The position numbers and the translations under genes were made by a program. Source: Charina bottae (taxonomy: Eukaryota; Chordata; Lepidosauria; Squamata; Charinaidae). Taken from it: a stretch of DNA of 64,000 nt. Below, one piece after another: positions 1 to 13,056 of the stretch. A model generated the notes under the pieces. It saw nothing but the letters and a program-made list of their open reading frames with translations, had not been told where the DNA came from and searched no databases. Position 1 is the stretch's first letter. The number at the start of each line of letters is the position of its first letter. The stretch is from assembly GCA_023362775.1 (NCBI GenBank), contig JALMGJ010000008.1, positions 36,630,501 through 36,694,500 on the forward strand. The letters run 5' to 3'.

Positions 1-725
1 GCAACCTCATGAGATCTGATGGTCTCAGAAGCTTCCAGCCATTGGGGGAAAAAACCAATTAATTTTGAAAACACCCCTAATTCTGGCCAGTGCCATCTAC
101 ACATGTTGCGATTATCATATTACTGGTGGGCACTGAGTTTCCAGTCCCTATTAACATTACTTCTGTGGAGTATTACTTCTGTGTGAGCTACAAATATTCT
201 CTTTGATTGGTAACATTACTTCTGTACCCCCAAGGTGTGAGAAGCAGTAGCTCTTTACTTCTGAGACATAGGTGTCCTTGGGAGAGCAAATGATGTGGCC
301 TATGTCGTGACGTCATCAGAGAAATGTTGTGATTGGCATCAATCAAAGCTGTGACATGCAGATTACATAACATTGTAAATGTAGGACAGTGTCATGATGC
401 ACGTCTCATAATTTGGATGTTGTTGTGGTTTCTAACGGATGCCTACGGCTCCAATATAAATACCTGGAGCATTTCCTTGGGCTAAAAGGGAAATAACATT
501 AAATAAAAATACAATACTCGCCTTCCCCCTCCATAGAGTTACTTTCCATCTGGGAATAATAGTGCTGAGCCATTTAGTTGAACCCTGGTCACAATGTGAA
601 CAATGGACTTATGCAACTGAACTGAAAGCCCGTAGCACCAAGGGCCATTTTTGGTGTCGATCATTCCAACGCTGCTTCTGTACATCCTTCTGTTCATGAA
701 TGATCCTTTGAACTTGTGAAATGCT
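1..725. other. intergenic, nothing recognised
   Basis: No gene, RNA or clear repeat was seen. By synteny with other vertebrates the neighbouring gene on this side could be PPM1K, but no coding sequence of it is visible. Confidence 0.4.
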
Positions 726-732
726 TTGCAGA

Positions 733-960
733 CAGTGCCCTGGTATTGTTCTGTTTTTATCTGCTGTATATTTTTATTTGTTTGTGAATTAGAACTTAAC
801 CACCATCTGGATTTTAGTGCATTTTATATTTCTATCTTTTATTGTATCATCGATAGTTTGTACCGAATTTTAAAATTTGTTTTTATTGTAAACCGCCCAG
901 GGTCCCTCCTTGAGGGGGAGATGGGCGGTGTTAAAAATTTGATAAATAAAATAAATAAAC
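733..960 (+). mobile_element. 3' end of a non-LTR element (GGGCGG...ATAAATAAA tail)
   Basis: GTAAACCGCCCAGGGTCCCT, GGGGGAGATGGGCGGTG and a final ATAAATAAA-type tail match the copy at 39548-39740 over nearly 200 bp. Confidence 0.65.
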
Positions 961-3900
961 AAACAAACAAACATGGTTATACAGGCTTTAAAAGGTATGT
1001 TTAAAAATTGTACACGCTTATATCCGTTGCTGTCACTTTAGGACACTACAGTGGTGTGTATTGATGTTAAAAACATTTTGTTCTTCCTAGGTTCTTTTTT
1101 TAAAAGGGTTTTTGTTTTGTTCTTGTTGTTTGCTACAACAAAAACACCAGCCCTTCCATGGGCTAAGAAAGGCAATGCTTCAAACTTTAGCATGGGATCA
1201 GAATTATCACCGTTATATAATGTAAATACATGATGCAAATAAATTGCATTACGGTTTCTCCTCCTTCCAGGTAAAGGGGCAGTTCTTGGCCATGATTCCG
1301 TTTCTCTTTTTTTTAAAAAAAAAAAAATCATCATAGCAGCAGCTAAGGAAAAGGAAGCTGATAATTACTGAAGGCAGAAAAAGCAAACACAATTGTTTTC
1401 CTTTACTATGGCCCTGCGGAGCTCTACCCCTGCAAAGTAAATACCATTTTCAGAAAAAGGAATTTTCCTTCAGAGCACAATAGAAAAGAGTTAAATTCTC
1501 TCCCCACTCCTGCTCTAATCTTGCTAATTATCCATCCCTCCAGCTGACATTGTTTGCATATTTTTCAAAAGCTGCACTGTAAACACAAGGACATGCTCCT
1601 TTGGCCCTCATAAATCTAGAAATAAAGGGAATCCGAATCAGGAAATTCATAGAACTAATCTTAATATTATTTTTTAAAGGCATAACATTAAAAGGAGAGA
1701 TGGGTAGCTGGTGGTTATGGTCACTGTACTGTATAGCTTAAATATGAAATTGGTGGGGGAAAAAACATTCGTAAAGAAATGATTTTAGGTTGTGATTGAA
1801 GGCATCCAGGCACTAAGCCAATCAGAGCCCTGTGTAGCAGTCCATCAAGAAATGGGGGTTTGGAAGACTTGTTTGTTTGCTTTCTGCTGTGGATTGCAAA
1901 AAAAGGTTTATTGAGCATCTGAGTTACAAGAATAGTCGCCCCCATTCAGCTTAGAACACTACCGGTTGCACAGGACTGTGCAAGACATTTATTTTCCTGC
2001 ATCCCTTTTTGATTTGGTGATTGTTCAGTAGACATTTTGGAACTGAACACAGTTGCCCATCTCCTTTGGAACAAGGAGAAACTGGATGGTGGTACTGTGT
2101 AGATGGAATTACCAGTTGTTTGGGATGGTTTACCTGCATGGCATATTAGTCAGCGTGCTATGACCAGCTCATTCAAGGTGAGTTGGGTAGCCAGATAGTC
2201 TAGTGAAAGCCACCATACGTTTATGTTCTTTGGCTCCAGCATATTTAAGCTGCATAAGCATACATTTGGGAAAGGGAATATGCAAACTAGCTGGGATTTA
2301 GGGGCTGGAAAAAGGAAGTTTAGATGTGTTTTGACACACAGTTGATCGATACCAAGCAATAGGCAGTTTTTTCACCACATTGAATGTACTGTAGGGAGAA
2401 TCTCTAAAGTTTTCCAAGGTTATTAAGCCGCACGGGAGGCGGCCAATAATGGTTAGAAAACCATTACTGTTCCTGGATACATAGAATGGTTTGGCAGCTT
2501 GGCACATCAAAATGACTTTTAAAAGCTCTAACATGCGCGTGTATAAATTGCTTTGTACATTTCTGTTTTAGGATGCATGTGAAAATGTACACTTGGTAAT
2601 CCAGATTCCTGGGAGAGGTGTTTAAATTTATGGTGTAAGATCTGTGCTGGCCCTGGCTGCTGTATTTCTGTAGGATGTAAGATGGGAAATGATTGTCATA
2701 GTGAAAGTCGCACAAGTGTTTATGAGAATACACTTATTTCTCAGACTCGTTTACTCTTGTTGGTACAATATATTTTCTTCCTGTTTCTTTCCAGTGAAGC
2801 AAAGTGATGATGCATGTTCTTATATGCAGCACCCCCTGGAAGCAGTTTCCAAAGGAGCTGCTCAGGCCTTGCAAAAGACACGGCTGCTTTAATGATGCAA
2901 AGCAAGGTGCTTCATTCATGTACTCATGCATGACACTGCATCTCTTGGTTGCTTTTCACTACCATTCATTGTTTGGATTGAAGGCAGACTGTGTCCAATA
3001 GCCTGTATAGGAAAAACAGTATCAGATGATTGTAATCTGGGTTATAATTGTGATCAGATGTGTATATATATTGAACAAGTGTACAGATTGTGTGACTGGC
3101 TTGTTATTTCATTTTAAATGGTTGCTTTTACAAATCTGTATTTGTCATGGAGCAGGTGGAAGACTAAAAAACATTTTAATAAAGGGCTTGCTCCCAAGTG
3201 CTTTCTCTCTTCCTTTTCTTTCCTCTTCAGCTGCATAGATTTTCATAAATACACAATCCAATGCAATCTTTCCCAAATCTGGCACCCCCAGATATTCCCA
3301 GCCAGCATTGGGGGAAAAAGTAGAAGCAGGATAACACAAGAGGGTTATAATGGAAGACAACTTTGGACTCCCGCTTGCCTGTGAGATTGAATAAATGAGA
3401 CAGAATGATGGCAGAATAGAAACCTTGCCTGGCAATAGTCAACCAGTAGGCGTCACATTTACGCCATAGTGTTTGTGGTTGGAATGATGCTTCTGAGCTT
3501 TATTGCCATGCTGGGTGGGGACCTAAGGCAGGATTTCAGACTACTTTGTCAAGGGAGAAGGATGTAATTTGAAGGAGTGTGTCCTTTCTATACAGATGTT
3601 AATTGGATCTCCAATTAAAAAGATCTCAATGGTTTGTTATTGCCAGCCTGAACAGAGAATGCTGGGTTAGGTAGCCAAATAATCTGATTTGTTATACGAG
3701 TCTGCCCTAGACCATTGATATTCACATGGTGCTCAGCTGCAATTTGCTTAACCATTGGAGTGTTCACATGATAAGTTATCACCCTAGTTGACAAACCATA
3801 ATGGCTAAGTTTACACAACACACTAAGCCCGAACAAAACATTACATTATGGTTAAGGATAATGTGTGAACCAGGCTCTTGTGTTCCATTCATAGAATCTC

Positions 3901-5029
3901 AGATTGGAAGGCGGAATCCAAATGAAAGCTTCCATGAATGATGGTTGATCACCCTGTGTTAAAAGACATCCTTGAAAGGGGAGCTCAGTAACAGCATGGT
4001 ATTACTCATTCCTTTTTCAAGCAGATCCATTTCATGTCACTAACACCGAAAACCCAGAAAATGTAAGCCTTATTTTGAAGGACAAAGGCAGCTATTTCTA
4101 CATGTTTGCTTACAATATATAACATGGAGAAATAGCTAAGTAACAGTAGCTGCAAAAATTCGGACAAGTGAATTCATGAAGTGGAAGATGTTGGCACGAG
4201 AATAGCACATGTTGAAGTGATCATAATGTCAAACAGCTTAGGCAATGCAAAGTTGGATCCTCTCCATGGCAAACTTTGAGAGCAAGCAGCCATGTTAGAT
4301 GAGATTCTTATTTGTAAACTTTTGCCAAGGCTTTCCCTAGTGAGCAGACAGAAGGGCCTGTCAAATTAATTAGTAATTGAAGTAGCAGCCTTCAAAAGCA
4401 TGTCACTTTAAGCCAAACTGTTTGGAGACAGAAACCAAATAGGCTGATCTTACTGCTCTATTCAAGTTCTCATATACATAGCCAAGATATGCCCTTTTTA
4501 GTGACAGCTGCTGTGACCCAGATATAATTCAATCACTTTCAAAATACTGGCCAGCATTGACTATGACACGTGGAGAAGCACCTGGCCCATCTTGCATTCT
4601 CCAAATGTATACACAAGGTAGTAATGGGGAGGGAACGTTCAGCTTTGTCAGGGAAGACAAAGCACTGTTTCTTCCATTGACCAGATCTGAAAAAAAAGTT
4701 TGAATACATACAGTATATTGCAAAAGATGTGTGTTTCTGATTCAGAAAATGCAAAACTTTCTCTGTGTTATTTATGGAAAATTGGTTCCCTTGAATCAAC
4801 TGTCCATTACAGAGTTCAGTCCAGATGTGTCAGGACTACAAGTTCTGGAGTTTCCAATACTGGTTGGAAATTCTGGTGGCAGTTGTAACACACCTGCTAG
4901 TCACAGCAGGTTGCAGAAAGCTGTTCCTGTGATTTTTTACTCACTTTTTAAAATAATGTATTAACAAAACAACTAAGATAGGCAGCAAATCTTAATAATA
5001 ATCATGATTTTTGAAAAATTAAGCAATGT
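961..5029. other. intergenic, mostly unique sequence
   Basis: Short open frames here are random. AATAAA near 3178 follows a fairly unique stretch, which could be the 3' UTR of an upstream gene. An old repeat with GGTTTGTTATTGCCAGCC occurs at about 3630-3880, with a loosely related stretch at 47.8-47.95 kb. Confidence 0.3.
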
Positions 5030-5037
5030 GAATAGAT

Positions 5038-5271
5038 CAGTGCTTTCCAAACTCCCGCCGTTGGCGACACACCAACAGCGGTGGGGGCATGTGTGGCGGC
5101 AGCAGCTGGGGTCTCGTGTTTTCCGCTAAAACCCGGAAGTGCTGATGGCACGCTGCTGCCGTCACTGCCTCCGCACGCACCACCGCAGGGGTGGTGGCAA
5201 CGCGCCATCACCACTTCCAGGTTTCGACGTGACACACTAAAGTGTCGCGACACCCAGTTTGGAAAGCTGTG
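5038..5271. mobile_element. non-autonomous hAT (GCTTTCCAAAC termini)
   Basis: Termini CAGTGCTTTCCAAAC and GTTTGGAAAGCTGTG are inverted repeats, flanked by an exact 8-bp duplication GAATAGAT (5030-5037 and 5272-5279). The internal 200 bp is CpG-rich with no transposase. Confidence 0.85.
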
Positions 5272-6574
5272 GAATAGATCAATATCACTACACAAGAGTC
5301 ATAAGAAAGATGAAAGCCAAGGAGATTGGTTGAAGGTACATTGATGCCATACCTGTCCTGAATTATGTGATTTGTATCATGACACCATGATTCATGAGAT
5401 GTCACTTGCCACCCCACCCCATCCCACCTCCTTTTGTGGATAGCCATGATTCTAGCTCAACATCACAGGATACCATTTTTTTAATGTACTGCATTCCTCT
5501 TTCAAATCCACAATTTATAATAATCCAGTTACAATGCTAGAATGGAAAATTTCACCTGGCAGGAGGCTTACCTGATATGACTGCAAACATCTGGATGCCC
5601 AGTAGTTAGCTGTTAAAAAGCTGTTAAAAAAATGTTAAAAAGTTTAATAACGTGTGGATTGTTTTTCCTTAGGTCCTTCCAGATGGAGTATTCTCACACA
5701 ATGCCATTTCTGGTTTGGCTGCTAAACTTGTGTCAGAAAAATAGTCACACACCAATTTCACCCAATGCTTCCTGGCAGGTAAAGTAAAAGGTAAAGGTTT
5801 TCCCAAAGGCAGCATAAAACTAATTCCCAACTACCTGGATTCTCTGTAAAATTCTATTGATGAGAGCAGGATGATTGAAGAATAAAAAGCCTGTTTAGAT
5901 AGCCCTCTGTTTAAATTACTGGATGTTATTCGGTTAATCTGTTGAAGAAGCATTTGCAATGCTCCCTCCCAATCTTCTAAGCAGGGGTTGTGTGACTTGG
6001 CAATGAAAGGCTGGTAAAGAAATAATCATCTCATTTATCAGGAAGTTGAAACTTCCTTCTTTTCGAGGAGTGGCAAGTATTTTGTCTTTCAAAAGAGTCT
6101 TTCTAGTGACATACACACACACACAAAAGTTGGTCCTACAGCAGCCCAACTTGAAGAGAGCCAGATCAGACCCGCACAGGCCATCACAGGACTGGCAGCA
6201 GCAACAGAGACGGTCTTACTGTCAACACCGTTCCTTGACGCCTGAGGAGGTGCGGTCTGTCTTTTCCAATCAGAGCTTTTTCTGCATGTCCTGCCCCCTT
6301 TCAAACTTCATGCCAAAAGTAGAGTGTTGCCTGGAGCCAAAATATTCAACCGAGGCAGCTGGCACTTTGCTCAGTGCATTCACTGGATTGCCAAGTTACA
6401 AAGAGCCTTCCCCTCTAAAAGTGAAAAAAAAAAGCTTCAGCATAAGTTTCCATCTTAAAAGCAAAATAAGCAACACACACTCATTTAGAGCTAAACAGTC
6501 AAGGTCACTGACTGAGAATGACTCTCCCCGAGTTGTGAACACAGAAAGGATCTCTAGTCTGGACTGCTGGCGCG

Positions 6575-6577
<3 letters not shown>

Positions 6578-6619
<42 letters not shown>
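6578..6619. repeat. (CA)21 microsatellite
   Basis: This is an uninterrupted CA run. It explains the His-Thr tract in the open frame crossing it. Confidence 0.95.
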
Positions 6620-6622
<3 letters not shown>

Positions 6623-6929
6623 GCCCATCTCACTTAGAGAGCGACTCTGGGCGGTTTACATAAAATAGGAATAAAACATTAATTAAAATACAATAAAACA
6701 GTAAAACAATAAAATAGTACATTAAAAATAGTCTTCTTAATAATATGTTCCAAGAGGTGGCTTGTAAAAAGTTCTTAATTTAATTTCTGGGGAGTGTCTT
6801 TAGGGTGCCAACCACCCCTAGGGTTGGCCTTTCCAGAATAAATAAATATTACCGGGACCTTCCACATGAGGTGCCTGCGTTTCTCCTGGATGGCTTCTTA
6901 CCCCTGCAATCCCATGCTGTCATCTAGAC

Positions 6930-7064
6930 CAGGGGTCCCCAACCTTAGCAACTTGAAGATGTGTGGACTTCAACTCCCAGAATTCCCTAGCCAGTGTTGC
7001 TGGCTGGGGAATTCTGGGAGTTGAAGTCCACACATCTTCAAGTTGCTAAGGTTGAGGAACACTG
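6930..7064. mobile_element. palindromic hAT-type MITE
   Basis: This 135-bp near-perfect hairpin begins CAGGGGTCCCCAACC and contains TTCAACTCCCAGAATTC in both arms. Exact ATCTAGAC duplications flank it (6922-6929 and 7065-7072). Confidence 0.85.
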
Positions 7065-7072
7065 ATCTAGAC

Positions 7073-7140
7073 CAGTGTTTCTCAACCTCAGCCATTTTAA
7101 GACGTGTGGACTTCAACTCCCAGAATTCCCCCAGCCAGCG
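7073..7140 (+). mobile_element. half of a palindromic hAT-type MITE
   Basis: It begins CAGTGTTTCTCAACC immediately after the right duplication of the previous element and shares the TTCAACTCCCAGAATTC arm. The other half is missing. Confidence 0.65.
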
Positions 7141-7984
7141 ATGGATGCAGCTTTAAAGAAACAGAAATATGGATTTTTTCCCCCAAAAAATGTTATTCTT
7201 ATATACTGTAGTTAGAGGAAGCTCTGGGTAGCCTGAACAACCAATCCGGCCCATGCCTACTTAATAGTACTACACAAAGTATTTTGAGGAGCACTTCACA
7301 AAACCACTGAAGTGCCTCTCTGAGCTCATTGTTTGAAAGCTGAGCTCGTTGTCTCTTGAAGGCTAGGCGTAGCTGTTTAAAGGCCCTTTCCTGATGTTTT
7401 GAGTCACACTGACCACCAGGAGGCAGGCATTATGTAATCAGTTTCATCTTACTTGGGACTGTTCAGATGAAAGTAGCCAGATGTTATTCTATGGGGTTCA
7501 AACCTTCTACCAGGAATTGAACTCATAGACCCCTGCACTTTAGATGACTATATACAGCACGTTACCTTTAAGAGCTATCCAAATCTTGGATTTCAGCAAT
7601 TGCAGGAAGGGATGTATAGAATCTATCCAAATAATATATATATGGCAACAAGGTTTTTCTAAGTTACAAATACAGGAACTGGATGAACTGAGTCATATTC
7701 TTTTGTGTTAAGAGAGATGTATGGTGTTGTTGCTTGATGTGACAAAAACATTACAACTATTTTGCCTTTTAATAAAATTTGATAGTTGGAAAATGTGCTG
7801 CTGTACTCCTGATTTTTTGCCACCGTAACAAAATGTGAGAGATGATATTGTGCGTGGCACAACACCCATTTTAAAAATGTGAGCTCCAAGCTTACCTTTC
7901 ATCCTGTGTACATCAGTTTTTGGCCATCTTTGCATGCCTAGATGTTTCTGAGAAAAGTGAAGTGCCTTGTCAAGATCCACTCAG

Positions 7985-8178
7985 CCGGGCAAGATGAAGA
8001 AAACAAGAACTGCACAGATTTCAGGGAGGTATCTTCAGTGCTCACCATTGGAAGGCCAGAAGGACCAGGCTGGGGACAGATCATCATGGAGAACCATCTA
8101 CCTTCACTATGTGGTTGCTAAGAGTCAACACTAATTTGATGGCACATAATCAATCAATCAATCAATCAATCAATCTTT
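7985..8178 (+). mobile_element. non-LTR element end with (AATC)n tail
   Basis: GAAGGCCAGAAGGACCAGGC, AAGAGTCAACACTAATTTGA and TGGCACATAATCAATCAATC parallel the copy at 12221-12393. The family was not identified. Confidence 0.5.
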
Positions 8179-8179
8179 A

Positions 8180-10969
8180 ATGCTAGTCTAGGGAAAAGAC
8201 ATGGCATCTTAGAAACCAAGAGGATTTCCCCACCCTCATTTTTTTAATTTTCTATCCCGCCTTTATTATTTTTATAAATAACTCAAGGCGGCGAACATAC
8301 CTAATACTGAATTCATGAAGGCAGAGCCTTTTTGACTGCTTTGAAACACTTCAGCCCAGATTTTTTTCTGCTGAACTAAATTGCTGTTTATAGATAAGCT
8401 ACCAGCTGACTGTCCTCCTGGCTCTTGGCTGTTGACATCGATTCTCCCTTCCATTTTCCAGCCTCCCCACAATCACTCACAGGCCTTAAGGCAGACAACA
8501 TCCAGAGATCATGTCCACAGTTCCACACAGATCAGAATGGCAGCTTGCTAAGGGCTACAGTGCTATCTGCCATCCCTGTTAATCTCAAAGCTTTTGAGGG
8601 CCCATGCAAGGAAAATCAGGGGGCGATCTTGGCAGAAAGCTGTGCTAGACAAGTAGGGTTTAATATTTATTAGATTATTAGATTCACATCCTGCCTTTCC
8701 TTGAGGAGCTCAAGGAGCCATAGTACCCCTCCTCTAATTTTGTTATCCCTGTTACTCAGTGAGCTACCATGGCTGAGGGTTAACTTGAACTAGCCCTTGT
8801 CTCAGCCACACTGCCACACTTGGTCTCTTGTACCTACCGTAAGGCCACTCCAAGTTTAGGAGTTCTTTGCACCTCCTAATGTCCTTCCAGTTACAGTTGT
8901 CTAAGACTGGCAGCACCATTTGGGCCATTTTGAAGTGGAGAACCCAAGAAAACTGCTGCCCTGAGATGGGGGTTGCCACCAGTCCCTTTCAACTCTATGG
9001 TTCTATCTTTTTTGAGAAGCTCCAGAACTAACTGTAATTAATCTCACCTCCCTCCAGGTGAATCAGGAAGCCCCATTCATTTTGTATTCTTACCCCACCA
9101 ATTGTGGCCCTTATGCCCAGGATGGCCTCTAGCCAAGGAAAGATTGCTCATTTCTGCAATTCACAGACCTCTGGCTTTCTAGGCAGGGCAATGTGTTTAA
9201 TTACACAGCAAATACTGTTGGCCTCCCGCTGACCACCTCTCAAGGAATGTGAAAAGGTTTGGAAGTCAACTGCACCCTCCCCCACCCGCTCATCCCCCCT
9301 GCACATGGGGGCCTGGACCATTTTGGGGAAAACCACCATTGTAAGCCCATGAGACAAACATTTCTTTGCATGTAGAAGAAACAGTAAAGTGGATGAGTTA
9401 CCATGGGTTCTGATCTGGGTTCAGCTGATCTGAGAAGCTGGCATTAATGAATGTCAAGTGACACATGCAGAATTGACAACATGTGGACCAAGCATGGCAT
9501 GTGATCAAAGCGGGGAAAAAAAAAGGAAAGAAGGGCATGGCAATGGAGTTGCTATGCTCCAGTAAAATGAGAACCAGAAACATACAGTATACCCTTTGCC
9601 CTATAATAAGGCATTTCTGCTTTCCACCCAGATGCTTACTAAGGCCTTCTCTACATTTGGAAGAACCAAGAAAAAGGTTAAAGAGAGCTATTTGACACCA
9701 GTTGCAACTGTGGTGAAGATCCCGAGACTTCAAAAAGTCTCCCTCCTCAGCTGATCCGAGGATACACTGCTTTTTCTTTCAATAGAGCATCACCCTGGAC
9801 TAATTGAGAAAGGTTGTTCTCTTCTACCTGAAGATACAAGACTGACCTTAAGGCTGCAGGGAGACGTCCTTTTTGGTACAGTAATTATATCTTCTGCTAT
9901 GACTGTGGCCTTGTGAGTAATGGTAGCCTTGGGAAAGTTTGCTAAAGGGGTATAGTTGTGAACCAATGTCTTAAACATGTAATTATTGAAATGGAATTTC
10001 CCCCTTTCCTTGCCTAAATAGATTTACCAAATGAGGCATTTATTCGGTATTTTAAACTGTTGTAACAGCAGTGCTGATATCACTGCCCCAACTATGGGGG
10101 GCTATGATTAACCACAATTCTAGGTAGCGACAAACCAATTTTTAAAGCCAGCAATGGATACTGGAGCATCAGAGGATGACGCACTGAGATGTGATAAGAA
10201 TTGTAAACTGAACACCACATCTAGTTGTGGTCCTGACATTTGGAGAAAGTTAAGAAATATGTTGAGAATGGAGAAGAGGGAAAGGGAGGACTTCTAGAAT
10301 ATAAATGCTTTCAGTGGAGTCCCAGGTCTTTAGTTTAACAGTTTGCACTATTCAGCGCAGACAGCAAGGCTGTCTGCCGGAGGGGGTCAAAAAAGTCAAG
10401 AGGGCAGCAACCACCACGTGACACAAATAAAAAAGTGTGGGGTTTCAATCACGTGGTGGTGGTCACCCTCTTAGCCTTTTTGAGCCCCGTGGATAGCCCA
10501 GGCAGGCAGAATGCAATCAAAGATGGGACACAGGGAAGCAGAGCCTCCTACAGATTTTGAGCTCTTGCAAAACAGTTAGCACGGCAAAATCAGATTTAGC
10601 TGAGCAAGGCTGTACAAATGGAAGCCCTGAAAAAACAAGGTGTGTATTACTACATTTGGGTCAGTTAAAACTGAGGCAAGTAAGTACGCCGTGGATCAGT
10701 TTAAAGAGGTCATGCATGTCTCTCAGGAAAATGAACTTTCTCCCTGTTACTGATGTAATAGTAAACTAAAGCACGCAAGCAGAACTGAAAGCATTGAAAT
10801 TTGCTGATTCATTTCCAGGGTGCTTGATCATGCTTTTGTAACATGTATTAGTCATGGAGAGAAGCTCTATAAAAAGAAACTTACAGGATAATTTAATATT
10901 GAAGCATGTTTGGGAAATGTAACCTTTGGTTACATTTACAAGACAGAGATCTTGCTTCTATCTTTGCTC
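8180..10969. other. intergenic with degraded repeats
   Basis: 8229-8310 and 8660-8720 look like inverted SINE or LINE tails (CTCAAGGCGGCGAACATACC). An inverted-repeat segment with CACGTGAC and TCACGTGGTGG lies near 10380-10480. The rest shows no feature I can support. Confidence 0.35.
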
Positions 10970-11065
10970 CTGCCCTCTGAAGATGCTGGCCACAGATGCT
11001 GGCGAAACGTTAGGAACCACAACTTCCAGAACACGGCCACACAGCCCGGAAGACCCACAACAGCC
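10970..11065 (+). mobile_element. retroelement fragment with hammerhead-like motif
   Basis: CTGAAGA at 10977 and GGCGAAACGTTAGGAA near 11001 flank a decayed stem. Downstream is ACACGGCCACACAGCCCG, a very common vertebrate repeat end. The family is uncertain; it could be Penelope-like. Confidence 0.4.
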
Positions 11066-11869
11066 ATAACCTTTGGTTCTCTCTCAGAAGGGGTGCTGGG
11101 AGATGGACACTTGCACTTTGAAAATGGTAGAAAGAGCATAGGTGACAAGTGGTAACTTAAAGGAAAAAACATTGTCTGGTCCCCCTTGTAAAGGTAGTGG
11201 AGTAAATTTTCAGTTCAACTAAATAATATAACCTGAGATATGATTACTATGTGTGTTATTTGGATTTGGTGTGTTTCATTGGGTAGGTTGTTTTTCAGAA
11301 AGTATTTTGTGAAGGAAAAGTCATGAATTGTCTTGAGGAATACTCAGAGCAATAGCTTAGATCTGTAGGTAGATGAAAGATTTTAAAAACTAATTATTTA
11401 GGATTTTTTTTCTTTACAGGCTATTTTAAGTTAGGCTTGCAGACTTTGGGGAATTCCCAAAACTGGCTCTGAAGTAATGGGGTTGGGAGCAGGGAATATT
11501 CATATCTCCAGGTAGATTATTGTTCAGTATTCTACATTGCATGAATATTCTTGGGGAGGGAGAAAAAGCAACAATGTCTGAAAGAAAGGAAGAAAACAGG
11601 CAATTTGGTTTATATTGAAGGAAAAAAGAAAGAACGCAGGATTTAGTAAATGAATACACTCACATGTAAAGATGTGCACATACACATGGTAAAATATCTC
11701 TAGTCAATGTGATAGTATCATTTAATATAATATGTTAGATAGATGTGTGGAGAATGGCAACACAATTTTAATCAATCAAGTGCCAAGAATAAGCATAGGT
11801 TTACAAGATTAGCATAGAAGCAGTATGATATTTCTGGAAGTGATATTTAGCAATATTTAAGGTGCCAGG

Positions 11870-11990
11870 TTTTTGTTCTTTGATTTTATGGTTTATGATT
11901 TTATAGTTATTGGTTTTATTGTTGTGAGCTGCCCAGAGTTGTGTTTAAGATGGGCGGCCATACAAATATTTTAAGTAAATATAAGAATAG
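11870..11990 (+). mobile_element. related non-LTR 3' end, older
   Basis: GAGCTGCCCAGAGTTGTG and AGATGGGCGGCCATACAAAT match the same tail type with more divergence. An inverted fragment (CTCTGGGTGGTTTACAAAC) lies at 35328-35370 after the ATTT repeat. Confidence 0.5.
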
Positions 11991-12220
11991 GGAGCCCAAT
12001 AAATTAAGATGATGCTAACAGAAAGCAATGGAATGAAGTCAAAAGCATCAGAAAACGTGTGAATGTTTTTGAGTGGTCTGGAGAAAGGATATAGGTATCA
12101 GGCTCACAGTAAAAAAAATGATGGGAGTCAGGTCTAGTAACAGGATTTGGCTGTCAGAGCTGACTGTTTCTCCTCCTAACAATCCCATGAATATAGGCTG
12201 AAAAGGATGAAGGGAAGGGA

Positions 12221-12393
12221 AGAAAAGGATGATCAGCAGTAAGGTGGATGGACAAGATTACAGCAGTGATGGGTGCACTGTTGGAAGACCTGAAGAGCTA
12301 GGTTGGGAATGGATCATCACAGAAAGGCCTCAGTGTGGTGCTAAGAGACGACACCCACTTGATGGCACACAATCAATCAATCAATCAATCAAT
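12221..12393 (+). mobile_element. non-LTR element end with (AATC)n tail
   Basis: GGAAGACCTGAAGAGCTAGG, AAGAGACGACACCCACTTGA and TGGCACACAATCAATCAATC correspond block by block to 7985-8178. Confidence 0.5.
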
Positions 12394-12861
12394 GGACCCT
12401 CAGAGCAACATCTTCCAACTTCTTGCAGCCATTCCCTGTCTTTGACTTTGTACCTCATTCTACCTGATGCTGAGTGTTAAATCAAGAGTTGGAGGTGGGG
12501 AATGAAGAACTTCGAGTCAATAATCCTAGGGCCTTTCCCTACTGCTGGGTTAAAGTACGATCCACACATACCTGAGTTGGCAGAAAACTACTCTGGCATG
12601 ACACATGCTATCCCATCTTTCCTTTACAGTATTACCCATGTTTTTCAACACTGCAGGCTTCTGTGTCCCTCCAGGTCAATGACTGACAAAGCCCAACAAA
12701 TTTTATATGCTTGGAGGCTGCCCTTGGAGGGTGTCAGAAGAAGGGAGAAAATACTACCTTAATACTGACACAATTAAAGAAAACCTAAGGTCTGTCTTGC
12801 TCATGGGCTAGAGATGAGATGAAGGCAATGCCATGGCTTTTAAAAATGGTATTACCAAGGT

Positions 12862-13056
12862 CAGTGTAGTGGTTAAGGTGTTGGACTATCAACGGGTAGA
12901 CCTGGGTTCTAGTCTAGGCTCAGGCATGGAAGCTCAGTGGGTGACTTCGTGCTGGTCACTGTCTCTCAGCCAAACTCACCTTGCAAGGTGAGGAAAAATG
13001 GGTGGAGAGAGTGCTGGATATGCTGCCTTGAGCCCCTGAATGTAATAAATAAATAT
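12862..13056 (+). mobile_element. tRNA-derived SINE, second family
   Basis: The head GTGTAGTGGTTAAGGTGTTG with B-box-like GGGTTCTAGTC is followed by CTCTCAGCC, and it ends GCTGCCTTGAGCCCC...AATAAATAAATA. This is a different family from the Sauria SINE. Confidence 0.65.

Noticed and set aside
6046..6663. 205-codon open frame
   Set aside because: It ends in a His-Thr run made by the CA microsatellite and has no domain or splice context.
10360..10500. Inverted repeat with CACGTGAC/TCACGTGG as an E-box regulatory site
   Set aside because: It resembles degraded palindromic repeats also seen near 47.3, 48.9, 53.0 and 59.3 kb, so a specific regulatory role is not supported.
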